Source: Suipraeoptans intestinalis (GTDB taxonomy: Bacteria > Bacillota > Clostridia > Lachnospirales > Lachnospiraceae). From it: a DNA stretch of 64,000 nt. This document shows, piece by piece, positions 15,435 to 24,365 of the stretch. Made by a program: the position numbers and the translations under genes. The stretch lies in NCBI RefSeq assembly GCF_009696485.1, contig NZ_VULY01000018.1:1170001-1234000 (forward strand), given 5' to 3'. The first letter of the stretch is position 1. Every line of letters starts with the position of its first letter. The notes under the pieces were generated by a model. The model was given only the letters and a program-made list of their open reading frames with translations. It was not told where the DNA came from and did not search any database.

Positions 15435-17354
15435 ATGAAAATAATCAATATTGGAATTCTTGCCCATGTAGACGCTGGAAAGACGACCTTGACGGAGAGC
15501 CTGCTATATGCCAGCGGAGCCATTTCAGAACCGGGGAGCGTCGAAAAAGGGACAACGAGGACGGACACCATGTTTTTGGAGCGGCAGCGTGGGATTACCA
15601 TTCAAGCGGCAGTCACTTCCTTCCAGTGGCACAGATGTAAAGTCAACATTGTGGATACGCCCGGCCACATGGATTTTTTGGCGGAGGTGTACCGCTCTTT
15701 GGCTGTTTTAGATGGGGCCATCTTGGTGATCTCCGCTAAAGATGGCGTGCAGGCCCAGACCCGTATTCTGTTCCATGCCCTGCGGAAAATGAACATTCCC
15801 ACCGTTATCTTTATCAACAAGATCGACCAGGCTGGCGTTGATTTGCAGAGCGTGGTTCAGTCTGTTCGGGATAAGCTCTCCGCCGATATTATCATCAAGC
15901 AGACGGTGTCGCTGTCCCCGGAAATAGTCCTGGAGGAAAATACCGACATAGAAGCATGGGATGCGGTCATCGAAAATAACGATAAATTATTGGAAAAGTA
16001 TATCGCAGGAGAACCAATCAGCCGGGAAAAACTTGTGCGGGAGGAACAGCGGCGGGTTCAAGACGCCTCCCTGTTCCCGGTCTATTATGGCAGCGCCAAA
16101 AAGGGCCTTGGCATTCAACCGTTGATGGATGCGGTGACAGGGCTGTTCCAACCGATTGGGGAACAGGGGAGCGCCGCCCTATGCGGCAGCGTTTTCAAGG
16201 TGGAGTATACAGATTGCGGCCAGCGGCGTGTCTATCTACGGCTATACAGCGGAACGCTGCGCCTGCGGGATACGGTGGCCCTGGCCGGGAGAGAAAAGCT
16301 GAAAATCACAGAGATGCGTATTCCATCCAAAGGGGAAATTGTTCGGACAGACACCGCTTATCCGGGTGAAATTGTTATCCTTCCCAGCGACAGCGTGGGA
16401 TTAAACGACGTATTGGGGGATGACACCCGGCTTCCTCGTGAAAGGTGGCGTGATGCCCCCCTCCCCATGCTGCGGACGACGATTGCGCCGAAAACGGCAG
16501 CGCAAAGAGAACGGCTGCTGGACGCTCTTACTCAAATTGCGGATACTGACCCGCTTTTGCGCTACGAGGTGGATTCCATCACCCACGAGATCATTCTTTC
16601 TTTTTTAGGCCGGGTGCAGTTGGAGGTTGTTTCCGCTTTGCTGGCGGAAAAGTACAAGATTGAAACAGCGGTGAAGGAACCTACCGTCATTTATTTAGAG
16701 CGGCCGCTCAAAGTGGCCAGCCACACCATCCATATCGAGGTGCCGCCCAACCCGTTTTGGGCATCCATCGGGCTGTCTGTTACGCCGCTCCCGCTTGGCT
16801 CTGGTGTACAATACGAGAGCCGGGTTTCCCTGGGATACTTGAACCAGAGTTTTCAAAACGCTGTCATGGATGGTATCCGTTACGGCCTGGAGCAAGGCTT
16901 GTGTGGCTGGAACGTAACGGACTGTAAGATTTGCTTTGAATACGGGCTTTATTATAGCCCGGTCAGCACGCCGGCGGACTTTCGCTCATTGGCCCCGATT
17001 GTATTGGAACAGGCATTGAAGGAATCAGGGACGCAGTTGCTGGAACCTTATCTCTCCTTCACCCTCTATGCGCCCCAGGAATACCTTTCCAGGGCTTATC
17101 ACGATGCGCCGAAATACTGTGCCACCATCGAAACGGCCCAGGTAAAAAAGGATGAAGTTGTCTTTACGGGCGAGATTCCCGTCCGCTGCATACAGGCATA
17201 CCGTACTGATCTGGCCTTTTACACCAACGGGCGGAGCGTATGCTTGACGGAACTGAAAGGGTATCAGGCCGCTGTCGGCGAGCCGGTCATCCAGCCCCGC
17301 CGTCCAAACAGCCGCCTGGATAAGGTGCGCCATATGTTCAGTAAGATCACTTGA
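15435..17354 (+). CDS. tet(W): Tetracycline ribosomal protection protein, Tet(W) type
   Basis: 639 residues, the length of Tet(W). It is an EF-G-like GTPase that removes tetracycline from the ribosome. GTPase motifs: AHVDAGKTT (G1), RGIT (G2), DTPGHMDF (G3), NKID (G4). The sequence reads as Tet(W) over nearly its whole length (for example [20 protein letters not shown] and [13 protein letters not shown]). Several positions ([14 protein letters not shown], the C-terminal HMFSKIT) differ from the Tet(W) I remember and could reflect a mosaic with Tet(O)/Tet(32). The ribosome site is GGGAGGAC. It is the only long plus-strand gene in the ICE left half besides the XRE/ImmA pair. Confidence 0.93.
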   Translation: MKIINIGILAHVDAGKTTLTESLLYASGAISEPGSVEKGTTRTDTMFLERQRGITIQAAVTSFQWHRCKVNIVDTPGHMDFLAEVYRSLAVLDGAILVISAKDGVQAQTRILFHALRKMNIPTVIFINKIDQAGVDLQSVVQSVRDKLSADIIIKQTVSLSPEIVLEENTDIEAWDAVIENNDKLLEKYIAGEPISREKLVREEQRRVQDASLFPVYYGSAKKGLGIQPLMDAVTGLFQPIGEQGSAALCGSVFKVEYTDCGQRRVYLRLYSGTLRLRDTVALAGREKLKITEMRIPSKGEIVRTDTAYPGEIVILPSDSVGLNDVLGDDTRLPRERWRDAPLPMLRTTIAPKTAAQRERLLDALTQIADTDPLLRYEVDSITHEIILSFLGRVQLEVVSALLAEKYKIETAVKEPTVIYLERPLKVASHTIHIEVPPNPFWASIGLSVTPLPLGSGVQYESRVSLGYLNQSFQNAVMDGIRYGLEQGLCGWNVTDCKICFEYGLYYSPVSTPADFRSLAPIVLEQALKESGTQLLEPYLSFTLYAPQEYLSRAYHDAPKYCATIETAQVKKDEVVFTGEIPVRCIQAYRTDLAFYTNGRSVCLTELKGYQAAVGEPVIQPRRPNSRLDKVRHMFSKIT

Positions 17355-17601
17355 TACACCACAGCGAGGAAGGTTATTGTATTTCCCTGTCTTTCGTGGT
17401 AAAATGTAGTTGTAAACCACCAGAGAAACCAATCTAATTTTACCGTTGATAGCCATTTTCTTGATAGCCAAATGATAGCAAAAGTTCGGCAAGCCCATAG
17501 GATAAGGATAATAGGTATCAGGAAAAATCAAATGGTATCAAATCCCCCAAACAAAAGCGTTTAGAATTAAGTTTCATTTTGCGATTTTGAATAATGTACT
17601 T

Positions 17602-17634
17602 GATGGCTACTCAAACGAGCAGCCATCTTTTTTT
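17602..17634 (+). terminator. Terminator downstream of tet(W)
   Basis: GATGGCT-A-CTC pairs with GAG-C-AGCCATC and is followed by seven T on the plus strand. It stops tet(W) transcripts before they run into the oppositely oriented transfer operon. The rest of 17355-17601 contains no gene. Confidence 0.8.
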
Positions 17635-19342
17635 AATATGCCGGAATACCGTATCCGTAGATAACTGAGCTACCAACCGTGTATGTTTTGGTTCTGCAAG
17701 TGTCGCCTGAGTTGCCCTCAACGGTATAGACTGTACCGTTCTCGCATTTCTGAACGATACCGGTGTGGTCTGTCACACCGTCGCCCTCCCAGTCAAAGAA
17801 GATGATTGTACCGGGCGAAGGTTCATACGAACCGTCTGCCCATTGTCCTCGGTCTCTGAACCATTGTACGCCGTTTACGCAACCGGCATACTTCGGAATA
17901 ATACCGGCGTCGATATATCCGCACTCGTTGGCACACCAAGAAACGAAGCAGGCACACCACTCTACACGGGAGTCAAATCCGTACCAAGACCAGTAAGGCT
18001 GACCGCCTACATTACCTACCTGAGACAGAGCAACCGTTACGATTTGGTCGTCGCTGTATCCGATACCGTAAAGCACCTGAGACCATAGTTGATTGTTTTC
18101 GTCCTGCAACAGCTCGGCAAGATAATCTTTCTGCTCTTGATTAAAGCCGTACATAGCCGCCATTTCATCAACGGTCTTGTGAGATACCGTGATATACAGG
18201 AATGTTTCGGTTACTGTGGTTTCAGTCTGTACGATATTGCCGTGTCCGTCGTCGCTTTCCTCGATTTCGGTATGGTTTTTTGATTCCGTTCGGGAAGAAA
18301 TATCGTTCATTTTCCAAAAAATATCCGACAGTAGCTGCTTCTTGGTTTCATCAACCGTAGCAACCTCCATCGGATTGTCGGGGTCGGTATTCACTTTAAC
18401 AGAATAGACCGCAAGAACCTCTTTCCACACAGCTCGGCTTCCGCTCATTTCAAGCACATCATAGCTTACGGAATTCTTTTCCTGTTCTAACCGGTCATCA
18501 TATTCCTGATTGATTTCCTGAACGACTGTCTGCATAGACATTCCCGTGCCGGAATCCTCTCCCGAAAAGAAGATACCAAACACAGAACCCGCAATCAGAG
18601 CGACAAGGCACAGAACAATAATAACCACCACCGCAACCCAGCCGCCGGCAGCGATAGCGGCAATAAGACCTTTTACCGCCGCTATAATTGCTTTTACTGC
18701 GGCAACGGTGGCTTTGGCTGCGGCTTTAATCGTAGCGGCTGTTGCTTTGGCTGTGGCTTTTGCCGCCTGTGCTGCTTTCTGCGAAGCCTTAACCGTCGCC
18801 TGAGCTGTTTTCTGCGCCGCTTTCGCCGCTTGCTGGCTTGTCTTTATCGCTGTCTTTGCAGTCTGTTCAGCCGTCTTAACCGATTTCTGTGCGGTTTTCG
18901 TTGCTTCTTTCCCGGCAAACTTAATGGTTTTCTTTCCGGAGGAAGCAGCCGACTGCTTAATGGTCTTTTCCGCCTTATCGACAGTCTTAATTGCCGAGCT
19001 TGTATTCTGCGAAGCCTGTTTTCTCAAAGACTTCTCGGCTCGTTGTTGCTTGAAACGCTGAATACCGTCCTTTGCGGTGCGGATATTCTCTTTTGTGGTT
19101 TCAAGTCCTTTTCGTCCAGCCTTATCGAACGCATAAGCACCATCGTGAACCACCTCGTCAATACCGCTTTCCAGCTTATCGGAAGCATATTCCTCGGCAG
19201 AACTGCTGTTGGCATTTACCGACCGTTCCGCCTTTTCTTTTGTTGCGATATACGCCTGCTTCATTCGTTGGGTTGCAACGGCAGCCTTATCTATGGTTCG
19301 TATCGTACCTTTTGCATTGTCTTTCGTTTTAATATCAGCCAT
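17633..19342 (-). CDS. CHAP-domain peptidoglycan hydrolase of the transfer apparatus (CD1108 type)
   Basis: 569 residues. The N-terminal ~215 residues are a Lys/Ala-rich repetitive region ([20 protein letters not shown]-like) predicted helical. One membrane span follows (~235-258, [19 protein letters not shown]), and an exterior region ends in a CHAP domain (~430-569) with the catalytic Cys in [11 protein letters not shown] and His in DHTGIVQ. It should open the cell wall locally for the conjugation channel, like the VirB1-type hydrolases of Tn1549-family elements. It is the last gene of the leftward transfer operon. Confidence 0.88.
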   Translation of the reverse strand: MADIKTKDNAKGTIRTIDKAAVATQRMKQAYIATKEKAERSVNANSSSAEEYASDKLESGIDEVVHDGAYAFDKAGRKGLETTKENIRTAKDGIQRFKQQRAEKSLRKQASQNTSSAIKTVDKAEKTIKQSAASSGKKTIKFAGKEATKTAQKSVKTAEQTAKTAIKTSQQAAKAAQKTAQATVKASQKAAQAAKATAKATAATIKAAAKATVAAVKAIIAAVKGLIAAIAAGGWVAVVVIIVLCLVALIAGSVFGIFFSGEDSGTGMSMQTVVQEINQEYDDRLEQEKNSVSYDVLEMSGSRAVWKEVLAVYSVKVNTDPDNPMEVATVDETKKQLLSDIFWKMNDISSRTESKNHTEIEESDDGHGNIVQTETTVTETFLYITVSHKTVDEMAAMYGFNQEQKDYLAELLQDENNQLWSQVLYGIGYSDDQIVTVALSQVGNVGGQPYWSWYGFDSRVEWCACFVSWCANECGYIDAGIIPKYAGCVNGVQWFRDRGQWADGSYEPSPGTIIFFDWEGDGVTDHTGIVQKCENGTVYTVEGNSGDTCRTKTYTVGSSVIYGYGIPAY

Positions 19343-19382
19343 ACAATCCCTCCTTCCTATGCAGGCTGAACCACCTGTTGTG

Positions 19383-20153
19383 TTATTCGTTAATGAGCTT
19401 CGCCACTACAACGAGTCTGCCGTTTGTCCTGGAATACTCACAGGTGGAAAGAGTTAAGAGCTTGTCGCCGTATTCAGCGGTTACGTCGGTATCGTAAAGC
19501 GACAGTTCCTTGCACTTCTCAACATAGGCTGTGAAATCCTCGGCAGTCTCCGCATTGACGAACTGATAATATTTGAAGCTTTCAGGACTGTCCGTATAAA
19601 CCACGGTTTTGAACACGGCAATTACTTCATAGGTCTGTCGGTCGGTCAGCGTATCAAAGGATATTGTTTTGTGCTTTTCCCAAAAGCTCTTGTCCTTGAA
19701 TTTCATAAGACCGGCGAACATAGAGCCGTCGTTCATATGATGACCGTAGATGATGATATTGTCGCTTGGCAGCTCCATATCGCAGTTTTCCTGAACATAA
19801 GGACAGCCGTAGTCGGTGTATGCCTTATCAAAGCCGTGCTTCAGATAGAAGTTCGGGTTGTCCTTTGACTGCATAACGGGATAATTGATTTTTGTGTCCT
19901 CAACCTTAATCCAGCCGACCATATCGTTGTTTTGCAGATAAAGCTCCTGATACTCCGGGATAAAGGTCTTTTCTTCGGAGTAGTTCATCGGCTCTTTTGT
20001 TTCTTCAGGCTCGGTCTCCACTACCCCAATCAGATTGTCGTACATTTCCGCCTGCTTTGCAGAGTCGTAATAGTGCTTGATGAGAAAACCTGAACTGACG
20101 GCAAATACAATGCTGAAAGCACAGATTATGGCAATATAGATTTTGTTTTTCAT
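19383..20153 (-). CDS. srtB: Class B sortase
   Basis: About 256 residues. N-terminal membrane anchor (IYIAIICAFSIVFAVSSGFL), then the sortase B core. Catalytic residues: His in IIYGHHM, Cys in TLSTCEYS, Arg in RTNGRL. Sortase B enzymes link surface proteins to peptidoglycan. The obvious candidate substrate is the adhesin at 42453-46703 with its TPKTGD motif. ATG at MKNKIY is preferred, with GAAAGGA upstream. Confidence 0.92.
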   Translation of the reverse strand: MKNKIYIAIICAFSIVFAVSSGFLIKHYYDSAKQAEMYDNLIGVVETEPEETKEPMNYSEEKTFIPEYQELYLQNNDMVGWIKVEDTKINYPVMQSKDNPNFYLKHGFDKAYTDYGCPYVQENCDMELPSDNIIIYGHHMNDGSMFAGLMKFKDKSFWEKHKTISFDTLTDRQTYEVIAVFKTVVYTDSPESFKYYQFVNAETAEDFTAYVEKCKELSLYDTDVTAEYGDKLLTLSTCEYSRTNGRLVVVAKLINE

Positions 20154-20190
20154 AGGTGTTTCCTTTCTCATTTACAGAATAGGGCAAGGG

Positions 20191-22524
20191 TTATACACCC
20201 TCGCCCGGTTTGGTTGTCATCAGCTTATACAGCTTCGTATTCTTCGGGAACTTATTTGCAAACGGCACAAGCGAACTGCCGACCTTAATCAGTCCGTGTC
20301 CTGCGTCAACATTCGTGATATATGAAAGCTGGAGGTCGGAAATGTTAAGCAGCTTGGCAAGCTCAATTCTGTCGGTTGACGCCTGATTGAGCATAATCAA
20401 AAACTCGCTGTTTGCAAGCATAGTTCTTGCCGTATGGCTCTGCAAAAGGTCGTCCACATTCTGCGTAATGCCGGTGGCATAAGCACCGTACTTTCTCACA
20501 CGCTTCCAAAGGGTAAACAGGAAGTTTGCGGAGTATTCGTGCTGGAACAGGAGGTAGATTTCATCAATGAAGATGAAAGTCTGCTTACCCTTAGCACGGT
20601 TCTGTGTGATTCGGTTCAGAATAGAGTCAAGGACGACAAGCATACCGATAGGCATAAGCTGCTTGCCGAGGTCAAGAATGTCATAACAGATAAGTCGGTT
20701 ATCCGTATCAACATTGGTCGGCTTTGCAAAAGTATTCAAAGAACCGTGTGTAAACAGCTCGATAGCAAGGGCGATTTCCTTTGCTTCCGGCTCGTCCTGT
20801 TTCAAAAGTTCCGCACGGAAGTCCTGCAAAGTAGGAACAGTACCGGTATATCCTCTCTGCTGATAGTCTCGGTAAACGCTCGCCGTACAACGGTCGATGA
20901 TAGATTTCTGCTTTGCTCCGAGGTTTGTGCCGCCGATAAGCTGTTCGCAAAGGGACATAATGAACTCGGATTTCAGGATAACCGGATTTGCTCCGTCGCC
21001 GTATTCCTTGTTCATATCCATTGCATTGATATGGCTCGGAGAAGTAGCGGAAATATTGATGATTTCGCCGCCGAGAGCCTTTACAAGCTGCGAATACTCT
21101 CGCTCTGGGTCGATGATAATAACATCTGCGTTGGAGGAAAGAATGATATTTTCAATCTCTCCCTTAGCCGCAAAGGATTTACCGCCGCCGGATACACCGA
21201 GGATAAAAGAGTTACCGTTGAGTAGCTGTCTGCGGTCGGCGATAATCATATTTTTGCTGATGACATTCTGACCGTAGTAAATGCCGTTTTCGTGGTAAAT
21301 GTCCTGAACTCTGAACGGGATAAATACCGCAAGGCTTTCTGTGGTAAGGGTTCTGAATGCGTCAATCTTGCGTGTTCCAAAGGGCATAGCCGTATTCAGT
21401 CCGTCCATCTGCTGATACTTGAGAACGGCAAACTGGCACAAATGCTTTCTTGCCGTAGTAAGCAGAGCTTCGGTGTCGTTATCAAGCTGTTCTTTGGAGT
21501 CCGCAGTATGAACCATAGTGAGTACAGCGAACATCATTCGCTGATCACGAGTGGTAAGGTCATCAAGGAACTCCTTCATTTCCTTTTTCTGCTGTTCCAT
21601 ATCATACGGAACGGTAGCGGAAAAGTTATTGTTCTGATTCTGCTTTCTCTGCCAGTTGGTTATATTCGTCTCAACCCCAAGCAGTCTGCTCTCTGCTTCT
21701 CGCACCGCTTCATCGGTAGGAACAGGTACGATGTCAATGGACATCATCAGGTTGCGGTTCAGGTCGGTAAGCTCAGCTACCATACTGTCCTTGATATAGG
21801 AAGCGTACTCACGAAGAAAAAGGACTCTCCCGTAACGGTTTCCCATTTTGAAGTAGGCCTTTTCAAATTCCATTGTATCCGGGCAAACATAATCCTTGAA
21901 ATCGTGTCCCTTTTTTCTCGTTTCCTTAATATTGAAGTGGTAGGCGGTTTCCTCACCGACACGGAAGAAATCGTGGACAATTCTCAGTCTCTCATCGGTT
22001 TCAAGCTCCACACATTTGCTTCCGAGTCTTGCAAAGTGGGCAATAAGGTCAGCGCCGACACGGGCAAAATAGGTTCTTGCGTCCTCTACGCTCTTTTTGT
22101 TGATAGAGATAGTAACATACTTATCCTGAACGATTGCATTTGCACCGGTTGCCTTGTCGAGAAGCATTTTGTTATATTCCTCTCGGTAAACATCAAGCTC
22201 ATCGCCGGTTTCGGGGATAAGAATGGTTTTCTCAAAGTCAAGACGGTTAAGCCGTCTGTTGTTGATAGTCAGCTTTGTAGTAGCTCCGCTGTCAAGAGAG
22301 TTGAGAAGCTCGGAATATTCAAGGAACATCGCTTCCTTATCCTCACGGCTTGCTACGGCAAAGTTAATATCCGTGAACTTAAAGCTCTTGGAATACTTGT
22401 CCTTGCCTACACGGAAAATGCCGTCGTCATAAATTGCGGTAATGGGAATACAATCCTGTACGCCCTTTGGTACTACAAACTTTTCTTTGTCCTGCTTTAA
22501 CAGGTTCGTAAGGGTTTTAATCAT
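20191..22524 (-). CDS. VirB4/TraE-type conjugation ATPase
   Basis: 777 residues. It powers assembly of the transfer channel at the membrane. The Walker A motif GVSGGGKSF is at ~440-450, Walker B is in KQTFIFIDEIYLLF (~640-655), and GITQNVDDLL is the downstream motif with the sensor Gln. The N-terminal domain (residues 1-400) matches the TraC/CagE type. Its ATG overlaps the end of the PrgI gene by eight bases. Confidence 0.95.
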   Translation of the reverse strand: MIKTLTNLLKQDKEKFVVPKGVQDCIPITAIYDDGIFRVGKDKYSKSFKFTDINFAVASREDKEAMFLEYSELLNSLDSGATTKLTINNRRLNRLDFEKTILIPETGDELDVYREEYNKMLLDKATGANAIVQDKYVTISINKKSVEDARTYFARVGADLIAHFARLGSKCVELETDERLRIVHDFFRVGEETAYHFNIKETRKKGHDFKDYVCPDTMEFEKAYFKMGNRYGRVLFLREYASYIKDSMVAELTDLNRNLMMSIDIVPVPTDEAVREAESRLLGVETNITNWQRKQNQNNNFSATVPYDMEQQKKEMKEFLDDLTTRDQRMMFAVLTMVHTADSKEQLDNDTEALLTTARKHLCQFAVLKYQQMDGLNTAMPFGTRKIDAFRTLTTESLAVFIPFRVQDIYHENGIYYGQNVISKNMIIADRRQLLNGNSFILGVSGGGKSFAAKGEIENIILSSNADVIIIDPEREYSQLVKALGGEIINISATSPSHINAMDMNKEYGDGANPVILKSEFIMSLCEQLIGGTNLGAKQKSIIDRCTASVYRDYQQRGYTGTVPTLQDFRAELLKQDEPEAKEIALAIELFTHGSLNTFAKPTNVDTDNRLICYDILDLGKQLMPIGMLVVLDSILNRITQNRAKGKQTFIFIDEIYLLFQHEYSANFLFTLWKRVRKYGAYATGITQNVDDLLQSHTARTMLANSEFLIMLNQASTDRIELAKLLNISDLQLSYITNVDAGHGLIKVGSSLVPFANKFPKNTKLYKLMTTKPGEGV

Positions 22525-22885
22525 TGTTCTTATAAGCCTCCTTCTGTTTTTGTTCGATTGTCGGTTTCATCAATTCGTAATAGGTGTTGGTGGAATGAAA
22601 AACCAGCTTTTTCGGCATAAGGAACTCGGACTTTATCCACGCCCATATAAATTTCTCAGCCGTCATTCCGTTGTATTTCACAAAGCCGAGAGCCGCAAAA
22701 GGGGCAGCTCCCAAAATGCACACCCACGATACGGTTTCTGTTCCGAGGTACGGTTTTAGGAGGAAGTAAAGTCCTACCGCTACCGCACAGGCGAGGACAG
22801 AAAAAATGAACTGTCTGAGCGACAGTCCAAAAAACATTGACTCTGTATAATTTCGTATCTCTCGGTTAATTTTGACTTCCATCAA
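22517..22885 (-). CDS. PrgI-family membrane protein (VirB3-like)
   Basis: 122 residues. Two hydrophobic segments near 27-70 (FIFSVLACAVAVGLYFLL; VSWVCILGAAPFAALGFV), preceded by KINREIRNYTESMFFGLSLRQ, the signature of PrgI proteins that sit just upstream of VirB4. It is thought to be a small inner channel subunit. Its start overlaps the end of the 61-residue Cys-rich gene (ATGA). Confidence 0.87.
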   Translation of the reverse strand: MMEVKINREIRNYTESMFFGLSLRQFIFSVLACAVAVGLYFLLKPYLGTETVSWVCILGAAPFAALGFVKYNGMTAEKFIWAWIKSEFLMPKKLVFHSTNTYYELMKPTIEQKQKEAYKNND

Positions 22886-23067
22886 AAGCTCCTTTCTCTG
22901 CGATATGCTTGTTTTGCGTGACGGATTTCATCAGAGCAGACGCAGGTGTCCGCAAGGCAAATCACATTGCCGTTTTTCTTTCCTCCGTAATACACACAAT
23001 ATTTGCAGTCGCAGTCGGCAGGCGTATAGCCCTGCCATCTATCGTTATTATTCTTGTTTTTCTTCAT
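22882..23067 (-). CDS. Small Cys-rich protein in the transfer operon
   Basis: 61 residues with seven Cys (CDCKYC, C, CVC), a likely metal-binding knuckle, and basic ends. The ribosome site is GGGAGG. It is tightly placed between the TrbL-like and PrgI genes. No known function; it is conserved in position only as far as I can infer from the overlap. Confidence 0.65.
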   Translation of the reverse strand: MKKNKNNNDRWQGYTPADCDCKYCVYYGGKKNGNVICLADTCVCSDEIRHAKQAYRRERSF

Positions 23068-23081
23068 CAGAGAACCTCCCG

Positions 23082-23918
23082 TTATAAGCCCATCATCTCA
23101 CGGATAATTCGGTCGCTCATCTTAACCGCACCGACAAGCACAAGCATATTGAATACCAGTTCGCCGATATATGCCCATACCTGAGTAACGGCTGCTGCGT
23201 CAGGGTTCACTACCGGCGGCGTAGAAGCAAATAGGGAGAAGATAATACAAGCAAGTACAATTACTGCTCCCTCAAGCAAAACGGCACAGTAGCTCTTTAT
23301 AAAGCTCTTACCCACATTCTGCGACGGTTCTCCGGCAAAAGTGGAAAGCGGTATCGGAGCGAGAGCTGTGTACATATACAGCTTGAAAAATCGTCCGTAC
23401 ACCGTCATTATCATAATGAACGACAAGACCGTGATAAACAGTCCGCCGATAAGAGTAACCGCCCACAATGGGATACTCTCAAAAAATCCGCAGCTTTCAA
23501 TGGTTGTTACCATTTCAGCAGGTAAGGTTGTTTGATTGGGCGTACCGAATCCCGCAGATGTCATAATGGTTGAAATCGTACCTTGTACGATGTTGAACAG
23601 GGCAAGCATAAGCTCCAGCCCGTAGGTAATCACACCTTTGGCAATGGCAAAGCGGATAAACAGCTTTAATGCGTGTTCCGGTTTCTTTACATCGGTAAAA
23701 CTTCCGCAGGTACGAACCACACCGACAACAAAAAACAAAACAAGCAAAGCAAGACCGATAGCCTGAACTGCTCCGTTGATATTCACCATTACCGACCAAA
23801 TACTGCCACCTTTGAACTCCTGCGGCGAAGTGGTTAGCAACTGCCATATTTCCGATAGCTTGCTGTTCCAAGTTTCAAGGGCATTTTCGAGGTTCTGAAC
23901 TACCCAGTTATCACTCAT
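23082..23918 (-). CDS. TrbL/VirB6-like polytopic membrane protein
   Basis: 278 residues. At least five hydrophobic spans are visible (IGLALLVLFFVVGVV; IPLWAVTLIGGLFITVLSFIMIM; LYMYTALAPIPLSTFAG; AVLLEGAVIVLACIIFSLFA; ELVFNMLVLVGAVKM). This type of protein forms the central inner-membrane part of Gram-positive conjugation channels. It starts with a soluble helix containing WNSKLSEIWQLLTTSP. Confidence 0.85.
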   Translation of the reverse strand: MSDNWVVQNLENALETWNSKLSEIWQLLTTSPQEFKGGSIWSVMVNINGAVQAIGLALLVLFFVVGVVRTCGSFTDVKKPEHALKLFIRFAIAKGVITYGLELMLALFNIVQGTISTIMTSAGFGTPNQTTLPAEMVTTIESCGFFESIPLWAVTLIGGLFITVLSFIMIMTVYGRFFKLYMYTALAPIPLSTFAGEPSQNVGKSFIKSYCAVLLEGAVIVLACIIFSLFASTPPVVNPDAAAVTQVWAYIGELVFNMLVLVGAVKMSDRIIREMMGL

Positions 23919-23942
23919 CTGTTTGCACCTCCTTTAAGATTA

Positions 23943-23972
23943 GGGGCATACCTGAAATGCCAGGTATGCCCC
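23943..23972. promoter_or_regulatory. Perfect 12-bp-stem hairpin inside the transfer operon
   Basis: GGGGCATACCTG (23943-23954), a six-base loop, and CAGGTATGCCCC (23961-23972). There is no T run on the minus strand. It lies between the Maff2 and TrbL-like genes and may stabilise the abundant upstream Maff2 message or reduce read-through. Confidence 0.5.
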
Positions 23973-23991
23973 GTTTGATAACTGTGTTCTC

Positions 23992-24351
23992 TTAACCGGT
24001 AATAAGGGTCAGGATTTCCTTTGCAAAGGTGATGATGATACCGCCTGCAAGGGTCAGGAAACCGTTGGCTCTCTGAGACGGGTCGTGAGACTTCAAAGAG
24101 AGACCGACCTGAACGATACCGAAGCCAAGCAGGATAAGACCGATGGCACGGATAAGACCGAAGATGAAATCGGACAGATTGTTGACCACGGTAATCGGGT
24201 CGCTGGCGGCAAAAGCGGTAACGCTCATACCGCAAACAAGAGTTGCTGCTGCGATTACGGCGCAGTAAGCACGGAAGCCTTTCCGAACCTTTCCGGTCAT
24301 AGGCAACTTCTGAGTAGTTTTCTTTTCGTTATTCTTCTTAAAAATGTTCAT
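23992..24351 (-). CDS. Maff2-family mobile element membrane protein (VirB2-like)
   Basis: 119 residues. A basic N-terminus is followed by a signal-like span (YCAVIAAATLVCGMSVTAFAA) and two further hydrophobic helices (FIFGLIRAIGLILLGFGIVQVG; GFLTLAGGIIITFAKEIL). Size and topology match the pilin-like subunits found between VirD4 and the TrbL-like gene in CTn elements. Confidence 0.85.
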   Translation of the reverse strand: MNIFKKNNEKKTTQKLPMTGKVRKGFRAYCAVIAAATLVCGMSVTAFAASDPITVVNNLSDFIFGLIRAIGLILLGFGIVQVGLSLKSHDPSQRANGFLTLAGGIIITFAKEILTLITG

Positions 24352-24365
24352 TGTGTTTTCCTCCG

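Noticed and set aside
17025-17531. 168-residue minus-strand frame at the end of tet(W)
   Set aside because: Mostly antisense to the conserved end of tet(W); no ribosome site or domain.
20434-22500. Long plus-strand open frames opposite the VirB4 gene
   Set aside because: They lie exactly antisense to a gene with clear Walker motifs, have no ribosome sites and no recognisable domains.
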